64,000 nt of DNA from Streptomyces coelicoflavus (lineage in GTDB: Bacteria; Actinomycetota; Actinomycetes; Streptomycetales; Streptomycetaceae). The stretch is taken from the NCBI RefSeq assembly GCF_003112555.1, contig NZ_BEWB01000007.1, positions 434,001-498,000 of the forward strand, written 5' to 3'. A program made the translations under genes and the position numbers. Each line of letters opens with the position of its first letter. The first letter of the stretch is position 1. The notes beneath the pieces are model-generated. The model ran no database searches and was not told the DNA's origin. It worked only from the letters and a program-made list of their open reading frames with translations. This document shows positions 42,040 to 49,848 of this stretch, piece by piece.

Positions 42040-43061
42040 CGGCGCCACCGCAGGGTGTCGTCCACGGCGCCGGTCTCGGCGGCCCCGCGCAGGACGGCCA
42101 GACGGGTGAAGCGCCGCTCGAAGTCCTCCCGGGTCAGCCCGTGCCCGCGGTAGGCGTCGGCGAGTTCGAGCGCGCCCTGCTTCACCGTCCACTCGCAGTC
42201 GAAGCCGGGGACCGCGGCCCGGAAACGGGAGAAGTCCACCCGGTACGAGCGCGGATCGGCGCCCGTCTCGCCGGTGATCACCACCTTGGACCCGGAGACC
42301 GCCGCGGCGACCTCCTCGGCGATCTCGGCGACCGTGACGTTGTTGACCTCGCTGCCGATGTTGAACGCCCGGTCGTGCACCGCCTCCCGCGGCGCCTCCA
42401 GGGCCGCGGTGAAGGCCCGGGCGATGTCGGCGGCGTGCACCAGCGGGCGCCACGGGGTGCCGTCGGAGAGCACCAGCACCTCGCCGGACAGCAGGGCGTG
42501 ACCCACCAGGTTGTTCAGCACGATGTCGGCGCGCAGCCGGGGCGAGTAGCCGAAGGCGGTGGCGTTGCGCATGTACACCGGGCTGAAGTCGCCGTCGGAC
42601 AGCGCGTGCAGGTCGTCCTCCACCCGCACCTTGGACTCCGCGTACGGCGTCACCGGGCGCAGCGGCGCCTCCTCGGTCACCAGGTCGCCACCGCCCGCGG
42701 CGCCGTAGACCGAGCACGTGGACGCGTACAGGAAGCGCTGCACCCCGGCGTCCCGGGCAAGCCGGGCCAGCCGCACGGACGCGTGGTGGTTGATGTCGTA
42801 GGTCAGCTCGGGCGCCAGCGAGCCCAGCGGGTCGTTGGACAGCGCCGCCAGGTGGATCACCGCGTCCACCCCGGCCACGTGCTCGGCCGTGATGTCGCGC
42901 AGGTCCACCCGTCGGCCGGGCGGGTCGTCGGGCACCGGGCCCAGGACGCAGTCGGCGAACAGGCCGGCGTCGAGGCCGACGACCTCGTGTCCGGCGGCCG
43001 TGAGGACCGGTGCCATCACGGTGCCCAGGTACCCCTGGTGTCCGGTGAGCAGTACGCGCAA
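42036..43061 (-). CDS. NAD-dependent SDR epimerase/dehydratase
   Basis: 341 residues from TTG 43061 (GGGGGG 8 bases upstream). Rossmann motif LLTGHQGYLGTVMAP, catalytic Ser/Tyr/Lys in STCSVYG and YAESK, and SNDPLGSLAPELTYDINH typical of extended SDRs acting on nucleotide sugars. It is placed in the CDP-sugar module, next to the cytidylyltransferase and C-methyltransferase. It may be the reductase or epimerase step; no separate CDP-glucose 4,6-dehydratase gene was found, so a dehydratase role is also possible. Confidence 0.87.
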   Translation of the reverse strand: MRVLLTGHQGYLGTVMAPVLTAAGHEVVGLDAGLFADCVLGPVPDDPPGRRVDLRDITAEHVAGVDAVIHLAALSNDPLGSLAPELTYDINHHASVRLARLARDAGVQRFLYASTCSVYGAAGGGDLVTEEAPLRPVTPYAESKVRVEDDLHALSDGDFSPVYMRNATAFGYSPRLRADIVLNNLVGHALLSGEVLVLSDGTPWRPLVHAADIARAFTAALEAPREAVHDRAFNIGSEVNNVTVAEIAEEVAAAVSGSKVVITGETGADPRSYRVDFSRFRAAVPGFDCEWTVKQGALELADAYRGHGLTREDFERRFTRLAVLRGAAETGAVDDTLRWRR

Positions 43062-43064
43062 GGT

Positions 43065-43712
43065 TCAACCCCCCAGGTTGAGAGTGAGTTTGGCGACGTC
43101 GAACGCCTCGGCGTAGCGGGCGTGGCACTCGATGCCGCGGATCCGGGCGAGCCCGAGGAAGGCCTCCCGGTCGTACCAGGGCCGGTGCCGCTGCGAGGGA
43201 TAGTGCTCCTGCAGCAGCCGCACCTTCCGTTCGGCGATCTCCGGCGTCAGCGGCTGGTACGCCGACGGCCGGCCCAGATCGCCGTCCCACTTGACGATCT
43301 CGTAGCGCAGCACGAGATGGTCGCGGAACGCGGTGGTCATCAGCTTCGCCAGGCCGCGGTGGTCCTGGTGCGCGTCGTCGGTGCGCGGCGCCAGCACCAG
43401 ATCCGGCTCCGTGCGCGAGCGCAGCTCCTCGACCGCCGCCTTGGCCTCCTCCCAGTGCGCCGGCACGCGGCCGTCCGGCAGCTTGAGCACGGTCGGCCGC
43501 AGGTCGGCGCCCGGGCAGAACGCGGCGAGCGCGGCCCGTTCCTCCTGCTCCCGTTCGCCGCCGCCGCCCGACAGCACCAGCGCGTCGACGCGCACCCCCG
43601 GCCTCGCCAGGCACAGCGTCAGCAGGGTGCCGCCGGCGCCGATGGCGATGTCGTCGCAGTGCGCGCCCACCGCGACGACCCGGTCCGGACGCCCGGCGCC
43701 GAGCGCGATCAC
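43065..43712 (-). CDS. PIG-L family deacetylase
   Basis: 215 residues from GTG 43712. The zinc motif is VVAVGAHCDDIAIGAGGTL (AHxDD with Cys in the x position) and a downstream TDDAHQDHRGLAKL. The family removes N-acetyl groups from amino sugars (as in mycothiol or GPI biosynthesis). Here it should act on a nucleotide sugar or lipid-linked intermediate. It overlaps the cytidylyltransferase stop by 4 bases (GTGA) and lies 3 bases before the SDR start. Confidence 0.86.
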   Translation of the reverse strand: MIALGAGRPDRVVAVGAHCDDIAIGAGGTLLTLCLARPGVRVDALVLSGGGGEREQEERAALAAFCPGADLRPTVLKLPDGRVPAHWEEAKAAVEELRSRTEPDLVLAPRTDDAHQDHRGLAKLMTTAFRDHLVLRYEIVKWDGDLGRPSAYQPLTPEIAERKVRLLQEHYPSQRHRPWYDREAFLGLARIRGIECHARYAEAFDVAKLTLNLGG

Positions 43713-44518
43713 GCGGACCCCGCCCCGGCGTACGGTGCGGCGCCGTCCCGCTCCCACACCGCCCACGGACGTTCGCCCCGGGTGTAGGCGGCGTCGAGCG
43801 CCGCCCGCTCCTTGACGGTGTCGGTCGGCTTCCAGAAGCCGCGGTGCTGGTGCGCCACCAGCCGTCCCCGCTTGGCCAGTTGGGTGCAGCCGTCGGCGAC
43901 CAGGTCCCCGTTCTCCGGTATGTGGTCGAAGACCTCCTGGCGGAGCACGAAGTAGCCGCCGTTCTCCCACAGCGGCAGGTCGCTCACCGCGGTGATGCCG
44001 CCCACCAGACCGTCCTCGCCGAGGTCCACGCAGTGGAAGGAGGACTGCGGCGGCACCACCATCATCGACGCACCGGCGTCCCGCCGGGCGAAGGAGTCGA
44101 TCATCTGCGGCAGCGGCGCGTCGGTGAGCACGTCGGCGTAGTTGGCGAGGAACATCTCGTCGCCGTCCAGATGGTGCCGCACCCGGCGCAGGCGCTCCCC
44201 GATGGGGGACTCGATGCCGGTCTGCGCGAACGTGATCGTCCAGTCGGCTATGTCCGTGGACAGCAGCTCGGTCCGCCCGCCCCGCAGCACGAAGTCGTTG
44301 GACGTCGTCTCCTCGTAGTTCAGGAAGAAGTCCTTGATGTGGTGGGCGCCGTAGCCGAGGCACAGGATGAACTCCTTGTGCCCGAAGTGCGCGTAGTAGC
44401 GCATCACGTGCCAGATCAGCGGCCGCGGACCGACCATCGCCATCGGCTTGGGCACGTCGTCGGAGGCGCCCTCGCGCATCCGCATCCCGTAACCGCCGCA
44501 GAACAGTACGACCTTCAT
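43709..44518 (-). CDS. Sugar-1-phosphate cytidylyltransferase (RfbF-like)
   Basis: 269 residues. VVLFCGGYGMRMREGASDDV (N-terminal nucleotide loop), PKPMAMVGPRPLIWHVMRYY and GFWKPTDTVKERAALDAAY match RfbF, which makes CDP-glucose from glucose-1-phosphate and CTP. The usual metal motif GDG is replaced by NYADVLTDA. The product would be a CDP-sugar entering the SDR/C-methyltransferase steps. ATG overlaps the methyltransferase stop by 4 bases. Confidence 0.88.
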   Translation of the reverse strand: MKVVLFCGGYGMRMREGASDDVPKPMAMVGPRPLIWHVMRYYAHFGHKEFILCLGYGAHHIKDFFLNYEETTSNDFVLRGGRTELLSTDIADWTITFAQTGIESPIGERLRRVRHHLDGDEMFLANYADVLTDAPLPQMIDSFARRDAGASMMVVPPQSSFHCVDLGEDGLVGGITAVSDLPLWENGGYFVLRQEVFDHIPENGDLVADGCTQLAKRGRLVAHQHRGFWKPTDTVKERAALDAAYTRGERPWAVWERDGAAPYAGAGSA

Positions 44519-45765
44519 GCTGTGACCTCTCGCGACGCGGCCTCGACGATGCTCAGTTCCGGGATGGGGAAGACCAGCCGGCCGCCCCACTCGTGCACGA
44601 AGGAGAGCTGCTCGACCAGCTCGGCCCGCAGGTTCCACGGCAGGACCAGGACGTAGTCCGGCCGGTCGGCGGCTATCCGCTCGGGCGGCAGGATCGGAAT
44701 GCGGGTGCCCGGGGTGAATCTGCCGTGCTTGTAGGGATTGCGGTCGACCGTGTACGCGAGCAGGTCGGGCCGGACGCCGCAGTGGTTGAGCAGCGTGTTG
44801 CCCTTGCCCGGGGCGCCGTACCCCACCACCGTCTCGCCGCGCTCGGCCGCCTCGATCAGGAACCGCAGCAGGTCCCGGCGCACCTTGGCCACCCGGGCGG
44901 AGAATTCCGTGTAGCCGGACAGCTCCTGGAGCCCGGCGGCCTTCTCCCGGTCCAGTACCTCGGCCACCCGTCCGCCCGGCTCACCGGCCACCTCGGACGG
45001 CCGGGCCCACAGCCGGATCGACCCCCCGTGCGTGGGTAGCAACTCGACGTCCACCAGGGTGAGTCCGCCACTGGCCAGCGCCCGGATCGCGGACGCGACC
45101 GTGTAGTACTGGAAGTGCTCGTGGTAGATCGTGTCGTACTGGTTCTCCTCGATCAGCGTCAGCAGGTGCTGCACCTCGATCGAGACCCACCCGTCGTCGG
45201 CCACCAGGGCACGCAGCCCCTTGGTGAAGCCGATGACGTCGGGGATGTGCGCGTACACGTTGTTGGCCACGACCAGGTCCGCCGGGCCGTGCTCGGCACG
45301 CACCCCCGCTCCGGTGTCGGGGCTGAGGAACTCCGTGAGCGTGGGCACGCCCGCCTCCCGCGCCGCCGCTCCGACGTTCACCGACGGCTCGATGCCCAGA
45401 CAGCGGATCCCGCGGTCCACCATGTGCCTCAGCAGGTACCCGTCGTTGCTCGCGACCTCGACCACGAAGGCGTCCGGGCCCAGGCCCAGCCGCTCGACCG
45501 CGCCCGCGGTGAACGTCCGCGCGTGCTCCACCCACGAGGTCGAGTAGGAGGAGAAGTACGCGTACTGCGTGAACGTCTCCTCCGGCGTGATCAGCGCCGG
45601 AATCTGCGCGAGCCAGCAGTCGGTGCACACCCGCAGGTGCAGCGGGTACGCCGGCTCCGGCCGGTCCAGTTGGTCCGCGGCGAGGAAACTCTCGCACGGC
45701 GGTGTCGCTCCCAGGTCGACGACGCTCTCCATCGCCGCCGAGCCGCAGAGTCGGCATCGTGTCAT
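44515..45765 (-). CDS. Nucleotide-sugar C-methyltransferase-like protein
   Basis: 416 residues with three parts: an N-terminal zinc-finger-like domain (CRLCGSAAM, then VCTDCWLAQIP; four Cys), a SAM-binding core (VVEVASNDGYLLRHMVDRGI, about 97-116) with the signature YHEHFQYYTV, and a C-terminal domain containing VVGYGAPGKGNTLLNHCGV. This layout is that of TylC3/EvaC-type sugar C-3-methyltransferases acting on 4-keto deoxysugars. It gives branched sugars. The next gene makes the CDP-sugar. Confidence 0.9.
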   Translation of the reverse strand: MTRCRLCGSAAMESVVDLGATPPCESFLAADQLDRPEPAYPLHLRVCTDCWLAQIPALITPEETFTQYAYFSSYSTSWVEHARTFTAGAVERLGLGPDAFVVEVASNDGYLLRHMVDRGIRCLGIEPSVNVGAAAREAGVPTLTEFLSPDTGAGVRAEHGPADLVVANNVYAHIPDVIGFTKGLRALVADDGWVSIEVQHLLTLIEENQYDTIYHEHFQYYTVASAIRALASGGLTLVDVELLPTHGGSIRLWARPSEVAGEPGGRVAEVLDREKAAGLQELSGYTEFSARVAKVRRDLLRFLIEAAERGETVVGYGAPGKGNTLLNHCGVRPDLLAYTVDRNPYKHGRFTPGTRIPILPPERIAADRPDYVLVLPWNLRAELVEQLSFVHEWGGRLVFPIPELSIVEAASREVTA

Positions 45766-47003
45766 CTACTGCCCCCATCCCCCCTGCCCGCGGGGGTGTC
45801 CCCGCCGCGAGCCAGTGCCGACCGCCCCGCGATCGCGGTGCGGTACCCCTCCAGCAGGCGCTCCAGCCCGACGGCCGGGCTGAAGCCCTGTTCGTACCGG
45901 TGCCGGGCGGCCCGGCCCATCTGCCGGTTCAGGTCCGGCCCGGCCGTGACCCGGCGCAGGCACGCGGCGAGCGAGGCGGCCTCGCCCGGCCGGTGCAGCA
46001 GACCCGTCACCCCGTCCTCGACGAGCTCGACGAAGGCGCCGTGACCGGCGGCCACGGTCGGCACCCCGGCCGCCATCGCCTCCACGACCACCAGGCCGAA
46101 CGCCTCCAGCCACGTCGAGGGAGCCACCACGGCCACCGACCGGGCGATCGCCCGACGGCACTGCTCCGGGTCGTACAGGCCGACGCAGCGCACATCGTCC
46201 CGGCCCGCGGCCCAGGCGGTCACCTCGCGCTCCAGCGGCCCTGTCCCGGCGATCACCAGCGGCACCCCGACACCGCCGTCCGCGGCGAGCCCGTCCCACG
46301 CGGCCATCAGCAACCGCACCCCCTTGGCCTCCGCGAGCCGGCCGAGATACAGCACGTGCTCGCCGGCGTCCGTACGGCGGGCCTCCGGGTCGGGCACGAA
46401 GTTGTGCTTCACCGCCAGCCGCTCGGCCGGCATGCCCGCGGCCACCAGGACGTCGCGCTGCGCCGCCGAGATGCAGAAGAACCGCTCCACGCCGGACCAC
46501 CAGCGCCGCCGGTTGGCCGCCAGACCGACCGCGAGCGGCACGGTCGCCAGCCGCGAGTTCCGGTAACAGCCGTGCCGCACGGCCGGCAGCGGCGTCGCCC
46601 CGACGCACTCGGTGCACGGCCGGCCGTCCCGCCGCAGTGTGCCGGGCGGGCAGATCTGCGTGTAGTTGTGCAGCGTGGCGACGGCGGGCACCCCCGCGTC
46701 GGCACAGGCGGCCAGTACCGCGGGCGATAGGAGCGGGAAGACGTTGTGCACGTGCACCACGTCCGGCCGTTCGGCCCGCAGCCGGGCGGCGAGCTCCCTG
46801 CGCACCGCCGGGTTCCACGGCACCAGAAGCGGCACCGCGACCTTGCCGGGCAGGGACCGGCCGGCGATGTCGTCGCTGCGCCGCTCGAACACCCCGACCC
46901 GGTGACCGGCCGAGCGCAGCAGCGCCACCTCCTGGTCGACGACGTTGTTCTCGCCGCTCGGCTGGGCCGAGTTGTAGCGGTTGTGCACCACGAGGACGTG
47001 CAT
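45762..47003 (-). CDS. Family 4 glycosyltransferase
   Basis: 413 residues, GT-B fold. N-terminal LVVHNRYNSAQPSGENNVVD, middle VLYLGRLAEAKGVRLLMAAW and the nucleotide-sugar site PSTWLEAFGLVVVEAMAAGVP (about 318-338) with the EX7E motif. A retaining transferase adding one sugar of the repeat unit. Residues about 115-135 include CPPGTLRRDGRPCTEC, a Cys-rich insertion seen in some GT4 subfamilies. Two bases separate it from the polymerase stop. Confidence 0.9.
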   Translation of the reverse strand: MHVLVVHNRYNSAQPSGENNVVDQEVALLRSAGHRVGVFERRSDDIAGRSLPGKVAVPLLVPWNPAVRRELAARLRAERPDVVHVHNVFPLLSPAVLAACADAGVPAVATLHNYTQICPPGTLRRDGRPCTECVGATPLPAVRHGCYRNSRLATVPLAVGLAANRRRWWSGVERFFCISAAQRDVLVAAGMPAERLAVKHNFVPDPEARRTDAGEHVLYLGRLAEAKGVRLLMAAWDGLAADGGVGVPLVIAGTGPLEREVTAWAAGRDDVRCVGLYDPEQCRRAIARSVAVVAPSTWLEAFGLVVVEAMAAGVPTVAAGHGAFVELVEDGVTGLLHRPGEAASLAACLRRVTAGPDLNRQMGRAARHRYEQGFSPAVGLERLLEGYRTAIAGRSALARGGDTPAGRGDGGSR

Positions 47004-47005
47004 GC

Positions 47006-48247
47006 TCAGGCCACCTCCGAGGTGCGGGCCCAGCGCGGGACACGGCGCCGGGGCGGTTCGGGCGTCGACAGGGGCGTGGCCGGGGCCGGCGAGGCCAGCA
47101 GGGACGCGGCCACGGCCAGGTGCAGCAGATACGGCGAGGCGTCGCCGAGACCCGCCTCGGTGTACGACGCGAGGGCGCAGTAACCGATCAGGAAGATCGC
47201 ACAGGCCCGCGCCGGCGACGGCGGCCGCAGCAGCGCGACCCCGCCCAGCACGACGAAGACCGCCGCCACCAGAGCGACGCCGACCAGACCCTGCTCGTGG
47301 TAGACCGCCAGCCAGCTGTTGTCGATCGGCAGCCCGTCGAAGGACTTGTCGCCCAGGCCCATGCCGAACACCTTCTCCCCGGTCGTGCGGGGCGCCGCCA
47401 GCAGCGCGTCCCAGACCTTGGCCCGGCCGGTGAGATTGCTGAAGTTCTCCTCGCTCTGCCCCCGCAGGAACCACGCCTGGAGCGCGGAGGCGAACACCAC
47501 CGCGGCCACCGCCGCGGTGAGCACGGCCCAGGAGAAGAACCGGCGGGCGGCGGCGCTGGTCAGGGTGAGCGAGCCGATCGCCAGTGCCAGACCGACGAGC
47601 AGACCGAGCGTGGCCGTACGGGTGTGGGTCAGCAGCAGCAGGACGAGCGAGGGCACGATCACGAGGGCCGCGCTGCGCCGGTCGGTCCGGCCGCTGAGCA
47701 GGAGCAGCACGGAGAGCCCGATGATCACCGCCGCGTACTGCCCGATCTGCGGCGGGGTGAGCGGCCACAACGCGCCGACCAGCCGCCCGCCGTAGAGGTC
47801 GGGCAGGGCCGCGCCCGGCGAGACCAGCGCACCGGCGGCCACCGAGCACAGCACGAAGAAGTACATCCTGATGTGGTGCCGCACGAACGTCGTGCCGCCG
47901 TCCCACCAGCGGCTGAGCAGCCACAGCGTGCCGACGAACAGGGCGAACCGGGCGCACCGGAACAGCGCGCCGACCCCGGACTCCAGGTCCGCGCTCGACA
48001 GCACGCTCGGCACCAGCAGCAGGGTGAGCAGGAGCAGGTAGGCACTGGCGCGCACACGCAGGCGGAGATTGAGCGCGAGCGCCAGCACGAAGGCGACGGC
48101 CAGCGCGCCCATCGTGACCATCTGGATGAGCGAGCGGGGCAGCGGGACGATGGTCTCCGCGCCCGTGGAGCCGAGCGTGTTGAGGACCAGCAGCCCCCAG
48201 GCCGTCCCCACCAGCTTCGGCGTGTGGTCCGTGGCCGTCTCAACCAC
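47006..48247 (-). CDS. O-antigen ligase/polymerase (Wzy)-like membrane protein
   Basis: 413 residues from GTG 48247 (start uncertain; the frame is open to 48361). At least 10 hydrophobic segments; the large loop contains QAWFLRGQSEENFSNLTGRA followed by VWDALLAAPRTTGEKVFGMG and DNSWLAVYHEQGLVGVAL. The RxxxW/H.EGL-type pattern is that of the Wzy/WaaL superfamily. It would polymerise repeat units on the outer face of the membrane. It overlaps the beta-helix gene's stop by 8 bases. Confidence 0.85.
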   Translation of the reverse strand: MVETATDHTPKLVGTAWGLLVLNTLGSTGAETIVPLPRSLIQMVTMGALAVAFVLALALNLRLRVRASAYLLLLTLLLVPSVLSSADLESGVGALFRCARFALFVGTLWLLSRWWDGGTTFVRHHIRMYFFVLCSVAAGALVSPGAALPDLYGGRLVGALWPLTPPQIGQYAAVIIGLSVLLLLSGRTDRRSAALVIVPSLVLLLLTHTRTATLGLLVGLALAIGSLTLTSAAARRFFSWAVLTAAVAAVVFASALQAWFLRGQSEENFSNLTGRAKVWDALLAAPRTTGEKVFGMGLGDKSFDGLPIDNSWLAVYHEQGLVGVALVAAVFVVLGGVALLRPPSPARACAIFLIGYCALASYTEAGLGDASPYLLHLAVAASLLASPAPATPLSTPEPPRRRVPRWARTSEVA

Positions 48248-49817
48248 CTCCCCGTGCACGGAAGGTGCTGCCCTCGTCCTGCCGGTACGGTGCCGCCCGC
48301 CACGCCTCGAAGCCGAGGACCCGGCTCGGATCCTGGGCGACGAACCGCCACGGTCCGACATAGACGTTGTCGTGCCAGCGGTTGTCCTGCTGGTGGGTGA
48401 CGGCCTTCGCGACCCGCTCGCCCTGGTAGGGGGACCAGTCGGGATAGGTGCCGTAGTTGGCCAGCAGCGCCATGCGGTCGCAGTTCTCCGTGCACTCGAG
48501 GACGGTCTTGTCCAGGAGGAAGCGGTTGTCGTGGATGTCCACCCGCTGGGTCTTCCACCGGCAGTCGGCGTACAGCGGCGCCTTGGCGATCCCCGGGCGT
48601 GCGCAACGGTCGGTGTCCTCCACCAGCAAGGTGCAATCGCCGGAGGAGGTGTTGGCCGGGCTGTTGCAGAACCGGTCGGCGTTCTCCCACAGGGTGATGC
48701 CGGACCAGTTGTCCTCGAGCACGTTCCCGTAGATCTCGATCTTGTCCGTGCGGGCCTCGACCCGCGGCTCGCCGCCGGACTCCGAGATGTAGACGGTCGC
48801 GTACGGGAAGTTGTCCCCGCCGTCGGTGTTCTCGCGGCCCTCGACCCAGTTGTTGCGCCGGATCGTGTTGTTCCGGACCACCGCGTTGTAGCTGGTCTCG
48901 TAGATCAGCGCGGCACCGTCGTTGGACTCCAGCACGTTGTTCTCGATGAGGAAGTCGTTGTTGTTGGTGTCCGCCCACAGGCCGGTCCCGCGATTGTCGT
49001 GCACCCAGTTGCCGCGCACGTCGGCGCCCTGCACGGCCCAGAACTTGACGCCTCCCGTGCAGCCGCAGCCCGGCCGCTTGCGCTCCCAGTCGCCGGTGTT
49101 GTTGCCCGTGATCTCGTTGCCCTCGACCACCAGGTCGGTGATGACGCCGTTGCCCTTGTACGCGTTCATGCCGTACTGGCCGTTGTCGCGCAGACAACTG
49201 GCGCGGACCTCCTGGCGGTCGCCGGCCATCAGCCCGGCGCCCGAGTTGCGCTGGATCGTGGCGTGCTCGATCACCCACCCGTCGGCCGAGTCGTGGTTGA
49301 CCACACCCTCGTCGTGCGGCGCGGCGAAACCCTGCACCGTCAGATGGCTGATGCGGACGTCGGGTGCGCCGCCGCCGAACGCGTACTGGTTGGTCCTGCC
49401 GCCGTCGAGCACCGCTCCGGGCGCGCCGATGTACCGGTTCCCCTCCTTGGGGACGACCTGGGAGTAGCGGTCGGACTCGAGCCGGTGCTTGCCCGGCCGG
49501 AGCCAGAAGGTGGTGTGCGCGGGGCTGTTGCGGGTCTTGGCGGCCAGGTCGCCCACGACGTCCGGGTCGACGGTCACCGCTGACTCGGGCGCCCTCGCCG
49601 GCCCGGCCGCGGGCTTCGCGCACACCCGGGCCGCGGGCTTCGCACCGGACGAGGAGGACGTCTCGGACGGCGCGGACGGCACACCGGACGACGCGGACGG
49701 CTTCGGCGCCGGGTCGTCCGGTGTGCCGTCGCAGCCGGTCGCCAGCAGTGCCAGCGTCAGCGCCACGGCCGCCGGCGTCGCGGCCGGCCATGTCCGGCCC
49801 CGCCACGTGAACCCCAT
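48240..49817 (-). CDS. Right-handed beta-helix lipoprotein (polysaccharide lyase/epimerase-like)
   Basis: 525 residues. Signal peptide with lipobox LLATGC (Cys about 29), a Ser/Pro-rich linker, then parallel beta-helix coils (VRISHLTVQGF, WVIEHATIQRNSGAG, FLIENNVLESNDGAAL, IEIYGNVLEDNWSG). Such proteins are lyases, hydrolases or C5-epimerases on acidic glycans. GGGGGAGG precedes ATG 49817. Being extracellular and anchored, it probably trims, releases or epimerises the polymer made by this operon. Confidence 0.85.
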   Translation of the reverse strand: MGFTWRGRTWPAATPAAVALTLALLATGCDGTPDDPAPKPSASSGVPSAPSETSSSSGAKPAARVCAKPAAGPARAPESAVTVDPDVVGDLAAKTRNSPAHTTFWLRPGKHRLESDRYSQVVPKEGNRYIGAPGAVLDGGRTNQYAFGGGAPDVRISHLTVQGFAAPHDEGVVNHDSADGWVIEHATIQRNSGAGLMAGDRQEVRASCLRDNGQYGMNAYKGNGVITDLVVEGNEITGNNTGDWERKRPGCGCTGGVKFWAVQGADVRGNWVHDNRGTGLWADTNNNDFLIENNVLESNDGAALIYETSYNAVVRNNTIRRNNWVEGRENTDGGDNFPYATVYISESGGEPRVEARTDKIEIYGNVLEDNWSGITLWENADRFCNSPANTSSGDCTLLVEDTDRCARPGIAKAPLYADCRWKTQRVDIHDNRFLLDKTVLECTENCDRMALLANYGTYPDWSPYQGERVAKAVTHQQDNRWHDNVYVGPWRFVAQDPSRVLGFEAWRAAPYRQDEGSTFRARGGG

Positions 49818-49848
49818 GTGTCCTCCCCCTTCCTGTTCCTGGTTCCTG

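Noticed and set aside
42036-43061. Firm assignment of the SDR as CDP-glucose 4,6-dehydratase
   Set aside because: Motifs show only an extended SDR acting on a nucleotide sugar; nothing in the sequence separates dehydratase from epimerase.
44488-44490. TAA on the plus strand as a possible TTA codon in the cytidylyltransferase gene
   Set aside because: The triplet is out of frame (it belongs to GGT TAC). The same holds for those near 5548, 21809, 34314, 46565, 47179 and 51485.
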